A stretch of DNA of 64,000 nucleotides, taken from contig NZ_KB898356.1 in the NCBI RefSeq assembly GCF_000377565.1, positions 456,476 to 520,475 on the forward strand. Reading direction: 5' to 3'. This document shows, in pieces, positions 35,515 through 44,848 of this stretch; the stretch's first letter is position 1; the number at the start of each line of letters is the position of its first letter. The DNA comes from Rhizobium sp. 2MFCol3.1. Lineage in GTDB: Bacteria; Pseudomonadota; Alphaproteobacteria; Rhizobiales; Rhizobiaceae. A model generated the notes under the pieces. It made no database searches, had not been told where the DNA came from, and saw only the letters and a list, made by a program, of their open reading frames with translations. A program made the translations under genes and the position numbers.

Positions 35515-36033
35515 ATGTTGACTGTCGTATTGGAATGCCGGGATCAGGAACCTGAGCTGGCGCAGACGTTATCGGTGTTGGTTGCTGGTGCCGTGGAGGG
35601 GCTGGTGAGCGACGTGGTGGTGCTCGACCACGGCTCGCGCGATGGCTCGTCCAAGGTCGCGGACGCCGCCGGCTGCCGCTTCCATCAGCATTGGGATATC
35701 AAGGACATACTGCGCTCGGCGCGCGGCGAATGGCTGTTGTTCGTCGAGCCCGGCGCGCGCCCGCAGAGCGGCTGGATCGACGAGATCGCCGAATATGTGG
35801 CGCTGAACAAGCTGCCCGCTCGCTTCACCGCCTCGCGCGGTTATCGCCGGCCTTTCTATCAGCGCCTGCGCCGTCTGGCGCCGCTGGAGCTTGGCCTGCT
35901 GCTGCCGAAAAAACATGCGCTGGCGACGGCGCGCAGCGGCATGCAGCTGGCGGAATTCGTCAAGGGGCAGAAGCTGCGCAAGCTATCGGCCGAGCTCATC
36001 CCGTCTTGGGTTGCGCGTTCGGCGCGGGGCTAG
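35515..36033 (+). CDS. short glycosyltransferase family 2-like protein
   Basis: A 172-residue protein with the start of a GT-A fold: MLTVVLECRDQEPELAQTLS at the N-terminus, VVVLDHGSRDGSSKVADAAG (the usual nucleotide-sugar-binding D-x-S-x-D-G pattern reads DHGSRDGS) and ARGEWLLFVEPGARPQSGW, where the canonical metal-binding DxD is not obvious. It is about half the length of ordinary GT2 enzymes, so it lacks much of the acceptor domain and may be non-catalytic or act on a small acceptor. Start ATG 35515 is AT-rich upstream with no strong ribosome site. Convergent with moaB, four bases away. Confidence 0.75.
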   Translation: MLTVVLECRDQEPELAQTLSVLVAGAVEGLVSDVVVLDHGSRDGSSKVADAAGCRFHQHWDIKDILRSARGEWLLFVEPGARPQSGWIDEIAEYVALNKLPARFTASRGYRRPFYQRLRRLAPLELGLLLPKKHALATARSGMQLAEFVKGQKLRKLSAELIPSWVARSARG

Positions 36034-36037
36034 TCTC

Positions 36038-36586
36038 TTAAGCTCCGCGCTTCAGGTGCTCGTCGAGCCTGGGCATGATTTCCACGAAATTGCACGGCAT
36101 GTGGCGATAATCGAACTGCGCCTTTAATATGCCGTCCCACGCGTCCTTGCAGGCGCCGGGCGATCCCGGCAGCACGAAGACGAAGGTGGTGCCGATCAGC
36201 CCCGCCGTCGCGCGCGACTGCACGGTGGATGTGCCGATCTTGTCCTGCGAGATACGGTGGAAGACAGCCGAAAAGCCATCCATGCGCTTGTCGAACAGTG
36301 GCTCCAGCGCCTCGGGCGTCACGTCGCGACCGGTAAAGCCGGTTCCGCCGGTGGTGATGATCACGTCGACATCCGCTTGCGCGGTCCAGGCCTGCACCTG
36401 CGCGGCGATCGCCTGCCGGTCGTCGGGCGCGATGGCGCGTGCGATCAGCCGGTGCCCGGCCTCCGAGATGCGCGCCGCCAGCGTATCGCCGGAGCGATCG
36501 TCTGCGGTGGTGCGCGTGTCTGAAACCGTCAGCACGGCAAATCCCACTGGAATGAACGGACGCGTGTCGTCAACGCCTGTCATCAT
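36038..36586 (-). CDS. moaB: molybdenum cofactor biosynthesis protein B
   Basis: A 182-residue MoaB/Mog-fold protein predicted to adenylylate or bind molybdopterin. Motifs are VGFAVLTVSDTRTTADDRSG, DVIITTGGTGFTGRDVTPEA (the pterin-binding TGGTG loop) and FVLPGSPGACKDAWDGIL. The start at 36586 has GGGAG four bases upstream and the gene overlaps the 3' end of ispE by 17 bp, so the two are coupled. The long in-frame extension to 36856 is antisense to ispE's own frame and rejected. Confidence 0.92.
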   Translation of the reverse strand: MMTGVDDTRPFIPVGFAVLTVSDTRTTADDRSGDTLAARISEAGHRLIARAIAPDDRQAIAAQVQAWTAQADVDVIITTGGTGFTGRDVTPEALEPLFDKRMDGFSAVFHRISQDKIGTSTVQSRATAGLIGTTFVFVLPGSPGACKDAWDGILKAQFDYRHMPCNFVEIMPRLDEHLKRGA

Positions 36587-37475
36587 CGTCTCCCGCCAAT
36601 GTTTCGGTTGCCTCGAAATACCAGTCCGGCCGCTTGCCGTGAAGCGCCCGCGCTGCGGCCTTCGCTTCGTCCGCGCTTGCAAATATGCCGAAACACGTCG
36701 CGCCCGATCCCGACATCCGCACGAAGAGCGCGCCTTGATCGGAGAGCATATCGGAAATCTCGGCGATCTCGGGCAGCAAGGCGCGCGCCGGCGGTTCGAG
36801 ATCGTTGCGCATGCCGCGCAGCGCGTCGAGCCAGGAAAGGCCCGGATCAACCACAAGTGCGCCGTTCGTCTTCGTCGCCAGCCGGCGGAACACGTCCGGC
36901 GTCAAAACCCCATTGAGCGGATTGGCGAGCACCATATGGAAAACCGGCAGGTCGCGCACCGTCTCGATCCGCTCGCCGATCCCGCGCGCAATCAGCGGCC
37001 GGCTCGCCAGACACATCGGCACATCGGCGCCGAGCTTGATGGCGATGGCGTCGATGGTCGCGGCGGACAAGGGAGTGCCCCACAACCGCATCAGCCCGCG
37101 TAGCGCCGCCGCCGCATCCGCCGAGCCGCCGCCGATGCCTGAGGCAATCGGCAGGTCCTTGCGCAGGTGGATACTCACGGGCGGTGCCGCTCCACCCGCC
37201 TCAAGCACGACCGCGCGCAGCGCATCGCGCGCCTTCAGCACCAGATTGGTGCCGCCATCTCCCGCAAGCGCGTCGCCGAAGCGGCCGGAGATATGAAATT
37301 CGTCGGTATCGGCAGGCGCGAAGGCCAGCCGATCGCCCGACCGCGTGAACGTCACCAGCATTTCGAGCAGATGATAGCCGTCGTCTCTCTGGCCCGTCAC
37401 ATGCAGGGCCAGATTGATCTTGGCAAAGGCATGCTCGCTGATCGCAACGCCGTCGGCGAAGCCTGTGTCAGCCAT
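36570..37475 (-). CDS. ispE: 4-diphosphocytidyl-2-C-methyl-D-erythritol kinase
   Basis: A 301-residue GHMP kinase of the MEP isoprenoid pathway, phosphorylating CDP-ME at position 2. N-terminal AFAKINLALHVTGQRDDGYH carries the conserved substrate-binding Lys/Asp, the glycine-rich ATP loop is PIASGIGGGSADAAAALRGL, and RMSGSGATCFGIFAS is motif 3 near the C-terminus. It starts six bases from the stop of the TPR protein gene and overlaps moaB, suggesting a TPR-ispE-moaB transcript. Confidence 0.95.
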   Translation of the reverse strand: MADTGFADGVAISEHAFAKINLALHVTGQRDDGYHLLEMLVTFTRSGDRLAFAPADTDEFHISGRFGDALAGDGGTNLVLKARDALRAVVLEAGGAAPPVSIHLRKDLPIASGIGGGSADAAAALRGLMRLWGTPLSAATIDAIAIKLGADVPMCLASRPLIARGIGERIETVRDLPVFHMVLANPLNGVLTPDVFRRLATKTNGALVVDPGLSWLDALRGMRNDLEPPARALLPEIAEISDMLSDQGALFVRMSGSGATCFGIFASADEAKAAARALHGKRPDWYFEATETLAGDDDDRR

Positions 37476-37481
37476 GGATGA

Positions 37482-39314
37482 TCAGGTCTTCTTGTCGGCC
37501 GGCTTCGGGTCGACAGGGGCCGGATCGGGCATCTTCTTGTCGACGGTCTTGGCGTCGTCGGTCACGGCAGGCAGGCCGTTGGCGATCTTGTCCTTGATCT
37601 TCGGGATCTCGGCGGCCTCGGGCTCCGAGCCCAGCGCCCGGTTCCACTGGTAGACGGCTTCGAGCTTGCGCCCGACACGCCAGTAGGCATCGCCCAGATG
37701 GTCGTTGATCGTCGCGTCGCCGGCCTTGATCTGTGCCGCGCGCTCCAGTTCCTCGGTGGCGTCGTCGAACTTGCCGAGGCGGAAATAGGCCCAGCCGAGC
37801 GAATCGATGATGTAGCCATCGTCGGGGCGCAGATCGACGGCCTTCTTGATCATCTCCAGACCCTCGTCGAGGTTCTTGTTCATGTCGATCCAGGAATAGC
37901 CGAGATAGTTCAAGACCTGCGGCTGGTTCGGGTTGAGCTCAAGCGCCTTGCGGAAGCTCGGCTCGGCCTTGTCCCACTGCTTCAGCCGCTCATAGGCGAT
38001 GCCGCGCTGGAAGAAGACAGTCCAGGTGTTCTTGCCCGGCAGCGGCCCGATCACATCGACAGCCTTGTCGTAGTTCTCGGCCATCGCCTTGTAGTCCTTG
38101 GCGTCGGAGAGAACGCTGCCATAGGCGAGGTAGCTGCGGATATCCTTCGGGTCCGACTGGATCAGCCCCTGCAGATGCGCACGGGCTTCGTCGACCTTGC
38201 CGCCTTCGGCCAGCGCCAGGCCAAGCTGCAGCTCGGAAATGCGGCTCATCGGCGAATTGTCGGGCACTTCCTTGTAGAGCGCGATGGCGCGGTCGAGCTG
38301 GCTCTGCTTTTCGGCGATGCCGCCGAGCATGACCAGCGCATCCGCGCTGTCAGGGTCGAGCGCGCGGGCGATCTGCAGGTAGAGCGAGACGATGTCTTCC
38401 GCCCCGTCGCGGTTCAGCGCGCCGGCAAAGGAGAACAGCACGCCGGCCGCACCCTGCTTGGCGGTCGTGATCTGCTGCACCTGCTTTTCGTCTTTGGTGA
38501 TGCTCTGGCGCAGCGCATTGAGCGGCGCGTAGTTGGGCAGCAGGTTGTCGCCAACCGAAACCGTGTCGAGCGCCTTCTGCTTGTTGCCCTGCGTCGCTTC
38601 CAGGCGAGCGAGCGCCATGATGGCGCGCATGAAGGTATCGGGAGCAGTGGCAGCGCCATCCTTGTCGAGCACGGCGTCGTTCAGGTGCTTGCGCGCCGAG
38701 CGCACGTCGCCGTTGACGATGGCGATCGCGCCGGCATTGTAGTTCTGGAAGATGGCGAGCCACTCCGGCCCCTTCAGCTTCTCGACCTGCGACAGCGCAT
38801 CCTTGCCCTTGCCGGCGCCCAGTCGTGCCCAGGCGGCCATCAGGTCGTTCATGACGCGGTCGAGATCGGTCGGGCCGGTGGTCTTCAGCGCGCTCTCGGC
38901 CGTCTTGTATTCGCCGCGGCGGATCGCATCGGCGCCGCGCACGATGGTGGAGAGTCGCTCGATGCTCGGATCGTTCTTCAGCTCGTTGGCGTAGCGCACG
39001 CTGTCCTTGATGTCGCCATTGAGCAGCAGCGAGATCATCAGGCGCTGGCGGATCTCCGGATTGCCGGGCTCGATCTGCAGCGCCTTCTTGTAGAGCTCGA
39101 TTGCCGTTTCGTAATCGTGGTCGACATCGGCGGTGCGGGCGGCAAGCAATGCGCCGGAGAAGGTGTTGACGCTGTCAGGATCGAAGATCACGGTCGCGCT
39201 GGCGTCGTCCTTCTTGGCCGCGTCTTCGGCATTGGCGCCGCCGAGCACGCTCAGCGACAGAACTGCCGCAAGCGACGCGCTCGAAAGAAGACGTATGGCA
39301 AATTTCCGCCGCAT
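37482..39314 (-). CDS. tetratricopeptide-repeat protein, exported
   Basis: A 610-residue protein with a signal peptide (MRRKFAIRLLSSASLAAVLS, cleavage near ANA) and many TPR-like helix pairs. Typical units are LYKKALQIEPGNPEIRQRLM, AEPSFRKALELNPNQPQVLN and AQIKAGDATINDHLGDAYWR. A Lys/Pro/Asp-rich tail ends the protein. It is probably a periplasmic scaffold. Related rhizobial proteins are annotated only as TPR proteins. It lies upstream of ispE and 129 bp after the polyprenyl synthase gene. Confidence 0.9.
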   Translation of the reverse strand: MRRKFAIRLLSSASLAAVLSLSVLGGANAEDAAKKDDASATVIFDPDSVNTFSGALLAARTADVDHDYETAIELYKKALQIEPGNPEIRQRLMISLLLNGDIKDSVRYANELKNDPSIERLSTIVRGADAIRRGEYKTAESALKTTGPTDLDRVMNDLMAAWARLGAGKGKDALSQVEKLKGPEWLAIFQNYNAGAIAIVNGDVRSARKHLNDAVLDKDGAATAPDTFMRAIMALARLEATQGNKQKALDTVSVGDNLLPNYAPLNALRQSITKDEKQVQQITTAKQGAAGVLFSFAGALNRDGAEDIVSLYLQIARALDPDSADALVMLGGIAEKQSQLDRAIALYKEVPDNSPMSRISELQLGLALAEGGKVDEARAHLQGLIQSDPKDIRSYLAYGSVLSDAKDYKAMAENYDKAVDVIGPLPGKNTWTVFFQRGIAYERLKQWDKAEPSFRKALELNPNQPQVLNYLGYSWIDMNKNLDEGLEMIKKAVDLRPDDGYIIDSLGWAYFRLGKFDDATEELERAAQIKAGDATINDHLGDAYWRVGRKLEAVYQWNRALGSEPEAAEIPKIKDKIANGLPAVTDDAKTVDKKMPDPAPVDPKPADKKT

Positions 39315-39443
39315 TAGAAAACCTTTCGTGAGAACAGCCCACCAGCGTCGACTGCAAAATCAGTTGAGAAGACTGATTCACGACAGGATGGCTTTTTTGA
39401 AGCGACCCCGCAAGAAAATCAGCCTTGGACCAATGATCGTCGG

Positions 39444-40484
39444 TTAATTGACGCGCTCGATGCAGAAGTCGATGACTTCCATCAGTGCGGATTTCCATGC
39501 CGTATCGGGAAGCGGCGCCAATGCATCGCGTGCAATCGTGCCATAATGGACCGCCCGACCGATGGTATCGTTCAGCGTTCCGTACTTGGTGATCAGACCA
39601 AGTGCCTTTTCGAGGTTCTGATCGTTGCTTTCGCCACCCTCGATCGCCTTGCGCCAGAAGGCGCGTTCTTCCTCGGTACCGCGCCGGTAGGCAAGGATGA
39701 CGGGAAGCGTGATCTTGCCTTCGCGGAAGTCGTCGCCGACATTCTTGCCGAGATCGGCAGCCTTGCCGCCGTAATCGAGAACGTCGTCGACCAGCTGGAA
39801 GGCCAGACCAAGGTTCATGCCGTAGGACTTCATCGCGTTGCGGCCGGCCTTGCCGGCATCCGCCACGATCGGGCCGACTTCGGCGGCGGCCGCAAACAGC
39901 GCCGCCGTCTTGGCACGGATGACCGAGAGATAGTCGTCCTCGGTGGTTTCCATGTTCTTGGCGACGGAAAGCTGCAGCACTTCGCCTTCGGCGATCACGC
40001 AGGCGGCGGACGAGAGGACGTCGAGCGCATCGAGCGAGCCGACGTCGACCATCATGCGGAAGGCCTGGCCGAGCAGGAAGTCACCGACGAGCACGCTTGC
40101 CTGGTTACCCCAGATCATGCGGGCGGTGGACTTGCCACGGCGCAGGTCGCTTTCATCCACGACGTCGTCGTGCAGCAGCGTCGCCGTGTGCATGAACTCG
40201 ACCGCGGTCGCGAGCTTGATGTGGTTTTCGCCCTGATAGCCGTAGAGCGCGGAGGAGGCGAGCGTCAGCATCGGGCGCAGGCGCTTGCCGCCGGACGAGA
40301 TCAGATGGTTCGCCACTTCGGGGATCATCTGCACGTCTGAACCGGCCTTAGAAAGGATCAACTGGTTGACCCGCTCCATGTCCGCCTTGGTTAGATCCAC
40401 CAAAGGCTTGACGGATGCCAGTTTGTTTTTGCTTTCTTCAAGCGGTATGACCACGCCCAACGACCCGGACTCCTGTTCACTCAT
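39444..40484 (-). CDS. ispB: long-chain polyprenyl diphosphate synthase (octaprenyl/decaprenyl type)
   Basis: A 346-residue trans-prenyltransferase making the ubiquinone side chain. The first aspartate-rich motif is LLHDDVVDESDLRRG, the second QLVDDVLDYGG, and GGKRLRPMLTLASSALYG binds pyrophosphate. Rhizobia use Q-10, so a decaprenyl product (DdsA) is likely although the family name is IspB. The start is MSEQESGSLG at 40484; the frame opens further to 40655 but overlaps the divergent DUF2007 gene. No strong ribosome site. Confidence 0.93.
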   Translation of the reverse strand: MSEQESGSLGVVIPLEESKNKLASVKPLVDLTKADMERVNQLILSKAGSDVQMIPEVANHLISSGGKRLRPMLTLASSALYGYQGENHIKLATAVEFMHTATLLHDDVVDESDLRRGKSTARMIWGNQASVLVGDFLLGQAFRMMVDVGSLDALDVLSSAACVIAEGEVLQLSVAKNMETTEDDYLSVIRAKTAALFAAAAEVGPIVADAGKAGRNAMKSYGMNLGLAFQLVDDVLDYGGKAADLGKNVGDDFREGKITLPVILAYRRGTEEERAFWRKAIEGGESNDQNLEKALGLITKYGTLNDTIGRAVHYGTIARDALAPLPDTAWKSALMEVIDFCIERVN

Positions 40485-40569
40485 TGGATTTGACAATAGA
40501 AAGGGGCGGCTTGAGCGGCAAGAGGCGAAATTGCCACGTCGCGGAAAATTGAAAGGGATTTCACGGTAA

Positions 40570-40797
40570 ATGCATGAACTTATCCGCGCCAACGATCCCG
40601 TGCTGCTCTCCTTCGCTGAAAGCCTGATGAAGGATGCCGGCATCCATTGCTTCATCGCCGATCAGGGCATGAGCATATTGGAAGGCTCGCTCGGCATGCT
40701 ACCGCGCCGCCTGCTTGTCGAAGACGACCAGGCCGACCGCGCCCGCCGCATCCTCATCGACGCCGGCCTTGGCGACGAATTGCGCGAGCAGAAGTGA
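40570..40797 (+). CDS. DUF2007 domain-containing protein
   Basis: A 75-residue protein, MHELIRANDPVLLSFAESLM then KDAGIHCFIADQGMSILEGS, ending LLVEDDQADRARRILIDAGL. This matches DUF2007, a ferredoxin-like ACT-type fold sometimes called a putative signal-transducing protein. Function unknown. Its stop overlaps the GTG start of the methyltransferase gene (GTGA), so the two are translationally coupled, and it is divergent from ispB. Confidence 0.88.
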   Translation: MHELIRANDPVLLSFAESLMKDAGIHCFIADQGMSILEGSLGMLPRRLLVEDDQADRARRILIDAGLGDELREQK

Positions 40798-41600
40798 GCG
40801 ACCCCGTGACCAGCGAGCCCACGCCCGATCAGCCCGTAACCGAGACCATCGACGCCTTCCACCGCGGCGCCTTTCATATTCTCCAGCCGAAGGGCAGAGG
40901 GCATCGCTCCGGCATGGACGCCATGCTGCTTGCCGCATTGGTGGATGATGAGAGAGCGGTGAAGGTTGCCGATCTCGGCGCCGGCGCCGGTGCGGCGGGT
41001 CTCGCAGTCGCCTCGCGGCTGCCGAAGGCCGAGGTCGTGCTCTTCGAGCGCTCCGCCGAGATGGCGGATTACGCCCGCCGCAGCCTGGATCTTGCTGAAA
41101 ACACCCACATGCTGGGCCGCGTCACCGTCATCGAGGCGGATGTGACGCTGAAGGCCAAGGCGCGCAATGACGCCGGCCTCATCGACGAGAGCTTCCACCA
41201 CGTCATCCTCAACCCGCCCTTCAACGATCCCGGCGACCGCAAGACGCCGGATGCGCTGAAGGCAGAGGCGCATGCGATGACGGAGGACTTGTTCGAAAGC
41301 TGGCTGCGCACGGCCGGCGCCATCATGATCCCCGGCGGCCAGCTGTCGCTGATCGCCCGCCCGGAATCGATCGCCGAGATCATCGATGCCTGCGGCCGTC
41401 GCTTCGGCGGCATCGAGATCACGGCCATCCATCCGCGCGAAGGCGAAAACGCCGTTCGTATCCTGGTGACCGCGATCAAGGGCTCACGCGCCCGTCTGTC
41501 GCTGCGCGCGCCGCTGATCATGCACGAAGAGGGGAGCCACAAGTTCTCCCCCTTCGTCGACGATTTCAACAACGGCCGCGCGGCCTATCCGAGACGTTAG
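40794..41600 (+). CDS. TrmN6-like N6-adenine methyltransferase
   Basis: A 268-residue class I SAM-dependent methyltransferase. Motif I is [16 protein letters not shown] and motif IV is NPPFND, the (N/D)PP(F/Y) of adenine-N6 enzymes. It resembles the YfiC/TrmN6 family, which modifies A37 of tRNA1(Val), in length and motif order ([11 protein letters not shown] before motif I). GTG 40794 overlaps the upstream stop; GTG 40806 is another option. It ends convergent with mntH, overlapping by four bases. Confidence 0.85.
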   Translation: MSDPVTSEPTPDQPVTETIDAFHRGAFHILQPKGRGHRSGMDAMLLAALVDDERAVKVADLGAGAGAAGLAVASRLPKAEVVLFERSAEMADYARRSLDLAENTHMLGRVTVIEADVTLKAKARNDAGLIDESFHHVILNPPFNDPGDRKTPDALKAEAHAMTEDLFESWLRTAGAIMIPGGQLSLIARPESIAEIIDACGRRFGGIEITAIHPREGENAVRILVTAIKGSRARLSLRAPLIMHEEGSHKFSPFVDDFNNGRAAYPRR

Positions 41601-42937
41601 CCGATCACGAAATCGAACAGCAGCTTGATGTTCAGCCCGGCGATGATGATGGCGATCGTGTATGCGATGGCCGAGAGCCAGCGCGGTGCCACGAGATCGC
41701 CCATCTTCGCCTTGTTGGCGGTGAACATCACCAGCGGGAAGACCGCGAAGGAAAGCTGCAGGCTGAGCACGACCTGCGTCAGGATCAGGAGCTCGGCGGT
41801 GCCCGCGTCGCCATACCAGATGGTCACGAAACCGGCCGGTACGATGGCGATGGCGCGGGTGATCAACCGCCGGATCCAGGGCTGCAGCCTGATCTTCAGG
41901 AACCCTTCCATGATGATCTGCCCGGCCATGGTCGCCGTCACCGTCGAGTTCAGGCCGCAGCATAGAAGCGCGATGCCGAAGAGCGTCGGCGCCAGCGCAA
42001 GCCCGAGCAGCGGCGCCAGAAGCGAGGAGGCTTCGCCGAGTTCCGCGACATCGGTGCGTCCATTGGCATGGAAGGCTGCGGCGGCGAGGATCAGGATCGA
42101 GGCATTGATCAGAAGCGCGAAGCAGAGAGCCACGGTGGAATCGATCGTCGCATAGGTCAGCGCCTCGCGCTTTTCCGGCACACTGTGGCCGTAGTCGCGG
42201 GTCTGCACGATGCCGGAATGCAGGTAGAGATTATGCGGCATCACGGTCGCGCCGAGAATGCCGAGCGCCAGATAGAGCATCTCCGGATTGGAGACGATCT
42301 CCGTGGTCGGGAAGAAGCCGCGGATCACGTCGCCCCATTGCGGATCGGCCATGAAGATCTGCACGCCGAAGCAGACGGTGATGATCCCGAGCAGCGCGAT
42401 CACGAAGGCCTCGACCCAGCGGAAGCCGATCTTCTGCAGATAGAGGATGAGGAAGACGTCGAGCGCGGTGATGAGCACGCCGAGTTCCAAGGGAATGCCG
42501 AAGAGAAGGTTGAGGCCGATCGCCGTGCCGATCACCTCGGCGATATCGGTGGCGATGATCGCGATTTCGGCAAACAGCCAGAGCGGGATCGATACCCAGC
42601 GCGGGAAGGCATCGCGGCAGGCCTGCGCCAGATCGCGGCCGGAGCCGATGGCAAGGCGCGCGCAGAGTGATTGCAGCACGATCGCCATCAGGTTGGACAA
42701 GAGCGCCACCGTCAGCAGCGTGTAGCCGAACTTCGAGCCGCCGGCGAGCGAGGTCGACCAGTTGCCGGGGTCCATGTAGCCGACAGCCACCAGATATCCG
42801 GGGCCGACGAAGGCGATGGCGCGGCGCCAGCGCGAGGCGTGCTTTTGCGTTCCGATTGTACGGTGGACATCGGCCATCGACGCCTCCTCGCGCTCGTGGC
42901 GCCAGCCCGTCTTGGCCTTGGGTGTCATAATGTCCAT
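41597..42937 (-). CDS. mntH: Nramp family Mn2+ transporter MntH
   Basis: A 446-residue proton-coupled Mn2+ (Fe2+) importer with 11 or so hydrophobic helices. Metal-binding motifs are DPGNW in helix 1 ([20 protein letters not shown]) and MPHN in helix 6 ([14 protein letters not shown]). The start 42937 keeps the conserved rhizobial N-terminal stretch [13 protein letters not shown] 42877, preceded by AGGAGG, is an internal alternative. A palindromic site 45-68 bp upstream suggests control by a Fur/Mur-type manganese regulator. Confidence 0.95.
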   Translation of the reverse strand: MDIMTPKAKTGWRHEREEASMADVHRTIGTQKHASRWRRAIAFVGPGYLVAVGYMDPGNWSTSLAGGSKFGYTLLTVALLSNLMAIVLQSLCARLAIGSGRDLAQACRDAFPRWVSIPLWLFAEIAIIATDIAEVIGTAIGLNLLFGIPLELGVLITALDVFLILYLQKIGFRWVEAFVIALLGIITVCFGVQIFMADPQWGDVIRGFFPTTEIVSNPEMLYLALGILGATVMPHNLYLHSGIVQTRDYGHSVPEKREALTYATIDSTVALCFALLINASILILAAAAFHANGRTDVAELGEASSLLAPLLGLALAPTLFGIALLCCGLNSTVTATMAGQIIMEGFLKIRLQPWIRRLITRAIAIVPAGFVTIWYGDAGTAELLILTQVVLSLQLSFAVFPLVMFTANKAKMGDLVAPRWLSAIAYTIAIIIAGLNIKLLFDFVIG

Positions 42938-42981
42938 GCAGCATCCGCCTGTTTAACCGATAAAAGCAATATGGCCGATTA

Positions 42982-43005
42982 GAATGATAATGCAAGTCAT
43001 TCGCA
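42982..43005. promoter_or_regulatory. candidate Mur/Fur-type box upstream of mntH
   Basis: Two overlapping symmetrical elements: GAATGA-N9-TCATTC (42982-43002), and the imperfect palindrome TGCAAGTCATTCGCA (42991-43005) in which TGC-A-T-A-T-GCA positions are symmetrical. This is the kind of site expected for alphaproteobacterial Mur, the Mn-responsive Fur homologue that represses mntH and sit operons; I have not compared it with a curated matrix. Confidence 0.55.
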
Positions 43006-43110
43006 ACAAGAAACTTGGCGCGCAGTTGTTTTGCGCCTCGCCCATTGTGTTTGCCGTTGCGACGCATACATGGGAGAGACGTTTCACGCAGCCTATACGA
43101 AGGAATGGGA

Positions 43111-43968
43111 ATGGCCGGATTGTTGAGAAAACTGATGCCGAAGCGCTTCCGCAAGGAGGGCATCGTGATCCCGGTTGTCCGGCTCCAGGGGGCGATCATG
43201 ACCGGCGGCAGCCAGTTCCGCCCGGCGCTGAACCTCGCCTCGACCGCGCAGGTGCTTGAAAAGGCATTCAGCTTCAAGGACGCCCCTGCGGTTGCCATCT
43301 CCATCAATTCGCCAGGCGGTTCGCCGGTCCAGTCGCGGCTGATCTTCACCCGCATCCGCGAGCTGGCGCGCGAGAAGCAGAAAAAGGTCATCGTCTTCGT
43401 CGAGGACGTGGCAGCCTCTGGCGGCTACATGATCGCGCTGGCCGGCGACGAGATCATCGCCGACCCGACCTCGATTGTCGGTTCGATCGGCGTCGTCTCC
43501 GGCGGCTTCGGCTTCCCTGAGCTTCTGAAGAAGATCGGCGTCGAGCGTCGCGTCTATACCGCGGGCGAAAACAAGGTGATCCTCGACCCCTTCCAGCCGG
43601 AGAAGGAAAAGGACATCGAATATCTGAAGACGCTGCAGCTGGAGATCCACCAGGTCTTCATCGCCATGGTGCGCGAGCGCCGCGCCGGCAAGCTGAAGGA
43701 TGACACGACGGTCTTCTCCGGCCTTTTCTGGACCGGCACGCGCGGCCTAGAGCTCGGCCTCATCGACGGTCTCGGCGACATGCGCCAGGAATTGAAGAAG
43801 CGCTACGGCTCGAAAACCAAGCTGGAACTCGTAACGCCTGCAAGGGGGCTTTTCGGACGCCGCATTCCCGGCATATCATCATCGCTTGAAGGAGCCGCCT
43901 CCGGCTTCGCAGCCGGTCTTGTCGAGACGGCCGAAGACAAGGCATTGTGGAGCCGATACGGGCTCTGA
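43111..43968 (+). CDS. S49 family peptidase (SppA/SohB-like)
   Basis: A 285-residue serine protease of the signal-peptide-peptidase type. The nucleophile lies in VEDVAASGGYMIALAGDEI; the following IVGSIGVVSGGFGFPELLKK and the Lys of VYTAGENKVILDPF complete the Ser-Lys dyad region. There is no strong signal peptide or long N-terminal helix, so this is the short cytosolic or peripheral type. I use ATG 43111 because AAGGA lies six bases upstream; ATG 43105 touches that site. It precedes a small membrane protein gene on the same strand. Confidence 0.9.
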   Translation: MAGLLRKLMPKRFRKEGIVIPVVRLQGAIMTGGSQFRPALNLASTAQVLEKAFSFKDAPAVAISINSPGGSPVQSRLIFTRIRELAREKQKKVIVFVEDVAASGGYMIALAGDEIIADPTSIVGSIGVVSGGFGFPELLKKIGVERRVYTAGENKVILDPFQPEKEKDIEYLKTLQLEIHQVFIAMVRERRAGKLKDDTTVFSGLFWTGTRGLELGLIDGLGDMRQELKKRYGSKTKLELVTPARGLFGRRIPGISSSLEGAASGFAAGLVETAEDKALWSRYGL

Positions 43969-44044
43969 CGCAATTGCGGCAAAAGCACAGCGCGGCTGTG
44001 CGTCGGCAATTGCGCTAAAATAACGAGGGGTGAAGACAGACGAC

Positions 44045-44236
44045 ATGCCGCAGCTTTTGATCATGGGTGTGCTCGTCCTGGGCGCCTGGCTCCTCTACCG
44101 CCGCTTCGTGGCCGAAGCCAAGCGCCTGCAGGAAAAATCCCGCCGCGCCCAGAGGGAGCAGCAGACCGGAGCGATCGGCACGCTGGTGAAGGACCCGGTG
44201 ACGGGGGAGTATCATTTGAAGAAGGATGATGAGTGA
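44045..44236 (+). CDS. small single-pass membrane protein, unknown function
   Basis: A 63-residue protein: one N-terminal transmembrane helix (MPQLLIMGVLVLGAWLLYRR), a basic amphipathic stretch (FVAEAKRLQEKSRRAQREQQ) and a polar end with LVKDPVTGEYHLKKDDE. The C-terminal DPVTGEY element recurs in rhizobial proteins of this size, but no function is known. It follows the S49 peptidase gene by 76 bp and may be cotranscribed. The start could also be GTG 44030. Confidence 0.7.
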   Translation: MPQLLIMGVLVLGAWLLYRRFVAEAKRLQEKSRRAQREQQTGAIGTLVKDPVTGEYHLKKDDE

Positions 44237-44250
44237 GGGGAGGGCTTTGA

Positions 44251-44565
44251 TCAGCCTCGTTCTCGAACCCTTGCCTGCCAATCCGCTCGGCCATAGCTGA
44301 TGCAGAGAACGAAGACGGATTGGGCTTCGTCGTCGACGGTGAAGCAGACGACTGCCTTTTCCGAGGCCGGAATGGCGCGCAGCCCGGGATAAAGGTCGCT
44401 TCGGATGGAGCCGATATGAGGGAAATCGGTTAAGCGGTCGATGAACGCTGTTATTTCGTTTATTTTGCTTTGGCCGATCCGCAGCCCGGCGAAGTCCGAG
44501 ATGACTTCAGCGATCTGAAACAGATCGGCTTCGACGAGCGGGTGCTGCGTGATCGTGTACGGCAT
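44251..44565 (-). CDS. RelE/ParE-family toxin
   Basis: A 104-residue toxin-like protein of the ParE/RelE fold: YTITQHPLVEADLFQIAEVI at the start, then helices (INEITAFIDRLTDFPHIGSI), GLRAIPASEKAVVCFTVDD and VFVLCISYGRADWQARVRE, where strands 3-4 and the C-terminal Arg resemble ParE. The target is probably gyrase (ParE) or the ribosome (RelE), not decidable here. GGAAGAGG precedes ATG 44565. It overlaps the end of the antitoxin gene by 59 bp. Confidence 0.85.
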   Translation of the reverse strand: MPYTITQHPLVEADLFQIAEVISDFAGLRIGQSKINEITAFIDRLTDFPHIGSIRSDLYPGLRAIPASEKAVVCFTVDDEAQSVFVLCISYGRADWQARVRERG

Positions 44566-44848
44566 CCGGCGCCTCTTCCTTGAATTTCCGAGCCAGCCTT
44601 TCGTTCAGTCTTTCTGCCATGGCCTTGCCGTCCCAAGGCAGCCTCTGATCCTTGGGCAATTCCGCGCGCCGCCGAATCTCGTCCGCCATTCCCGCCAAAG
44701 GGTCGTCTAAAGCTCGCTCAAGCATCCGGACCCGCGTCAGCGCTGCGCTGACCACATCCGGCACGCTGGCATAGCGCCCTTCCTCGACCAGTTCTTCGGC
44801 GAAGCGAAGGTCTTGATCCGACAATGTCACGGTGATCTCGACGCTCAT
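44507..44848 (-). CDS. ParD-like antitoxin (ribbon-helix-helix)
   Basis: A 113-residue antitoxin. The N-terminal CopG/ParD ribbon-helix-helix is MSVEITVTLSDQDLRFAEEL then VEEGRYASVPDVVSAALTRV. The rest (~45-113) is a longer than usual basic C-terminus that runs into the toxin gene region. It is the first gene of the pair, with GGAG seven bases before ATG 44848. The ORF could be extended upstream to 45037 but that stretch overlaps the divergent glyQ promoter region. Confidence 0.85.
   Translation of the reverse strand: MSVEITVTLSDQDLRFAEELVEEGRYASVPDVVSAALTRVRMLERALDDPLAGMADEIRRRAELPKDQRLPWDGKAMAERLNERLARKFKEEAPDAVHDHAAPARRSRSVSDR

Noticed and set aside
37698..39317. 539-codon frame antisense to the TPR gene
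   Set aside because: Antisense shadow; composition (Arg, Val, Asp rich) is not protein-like.
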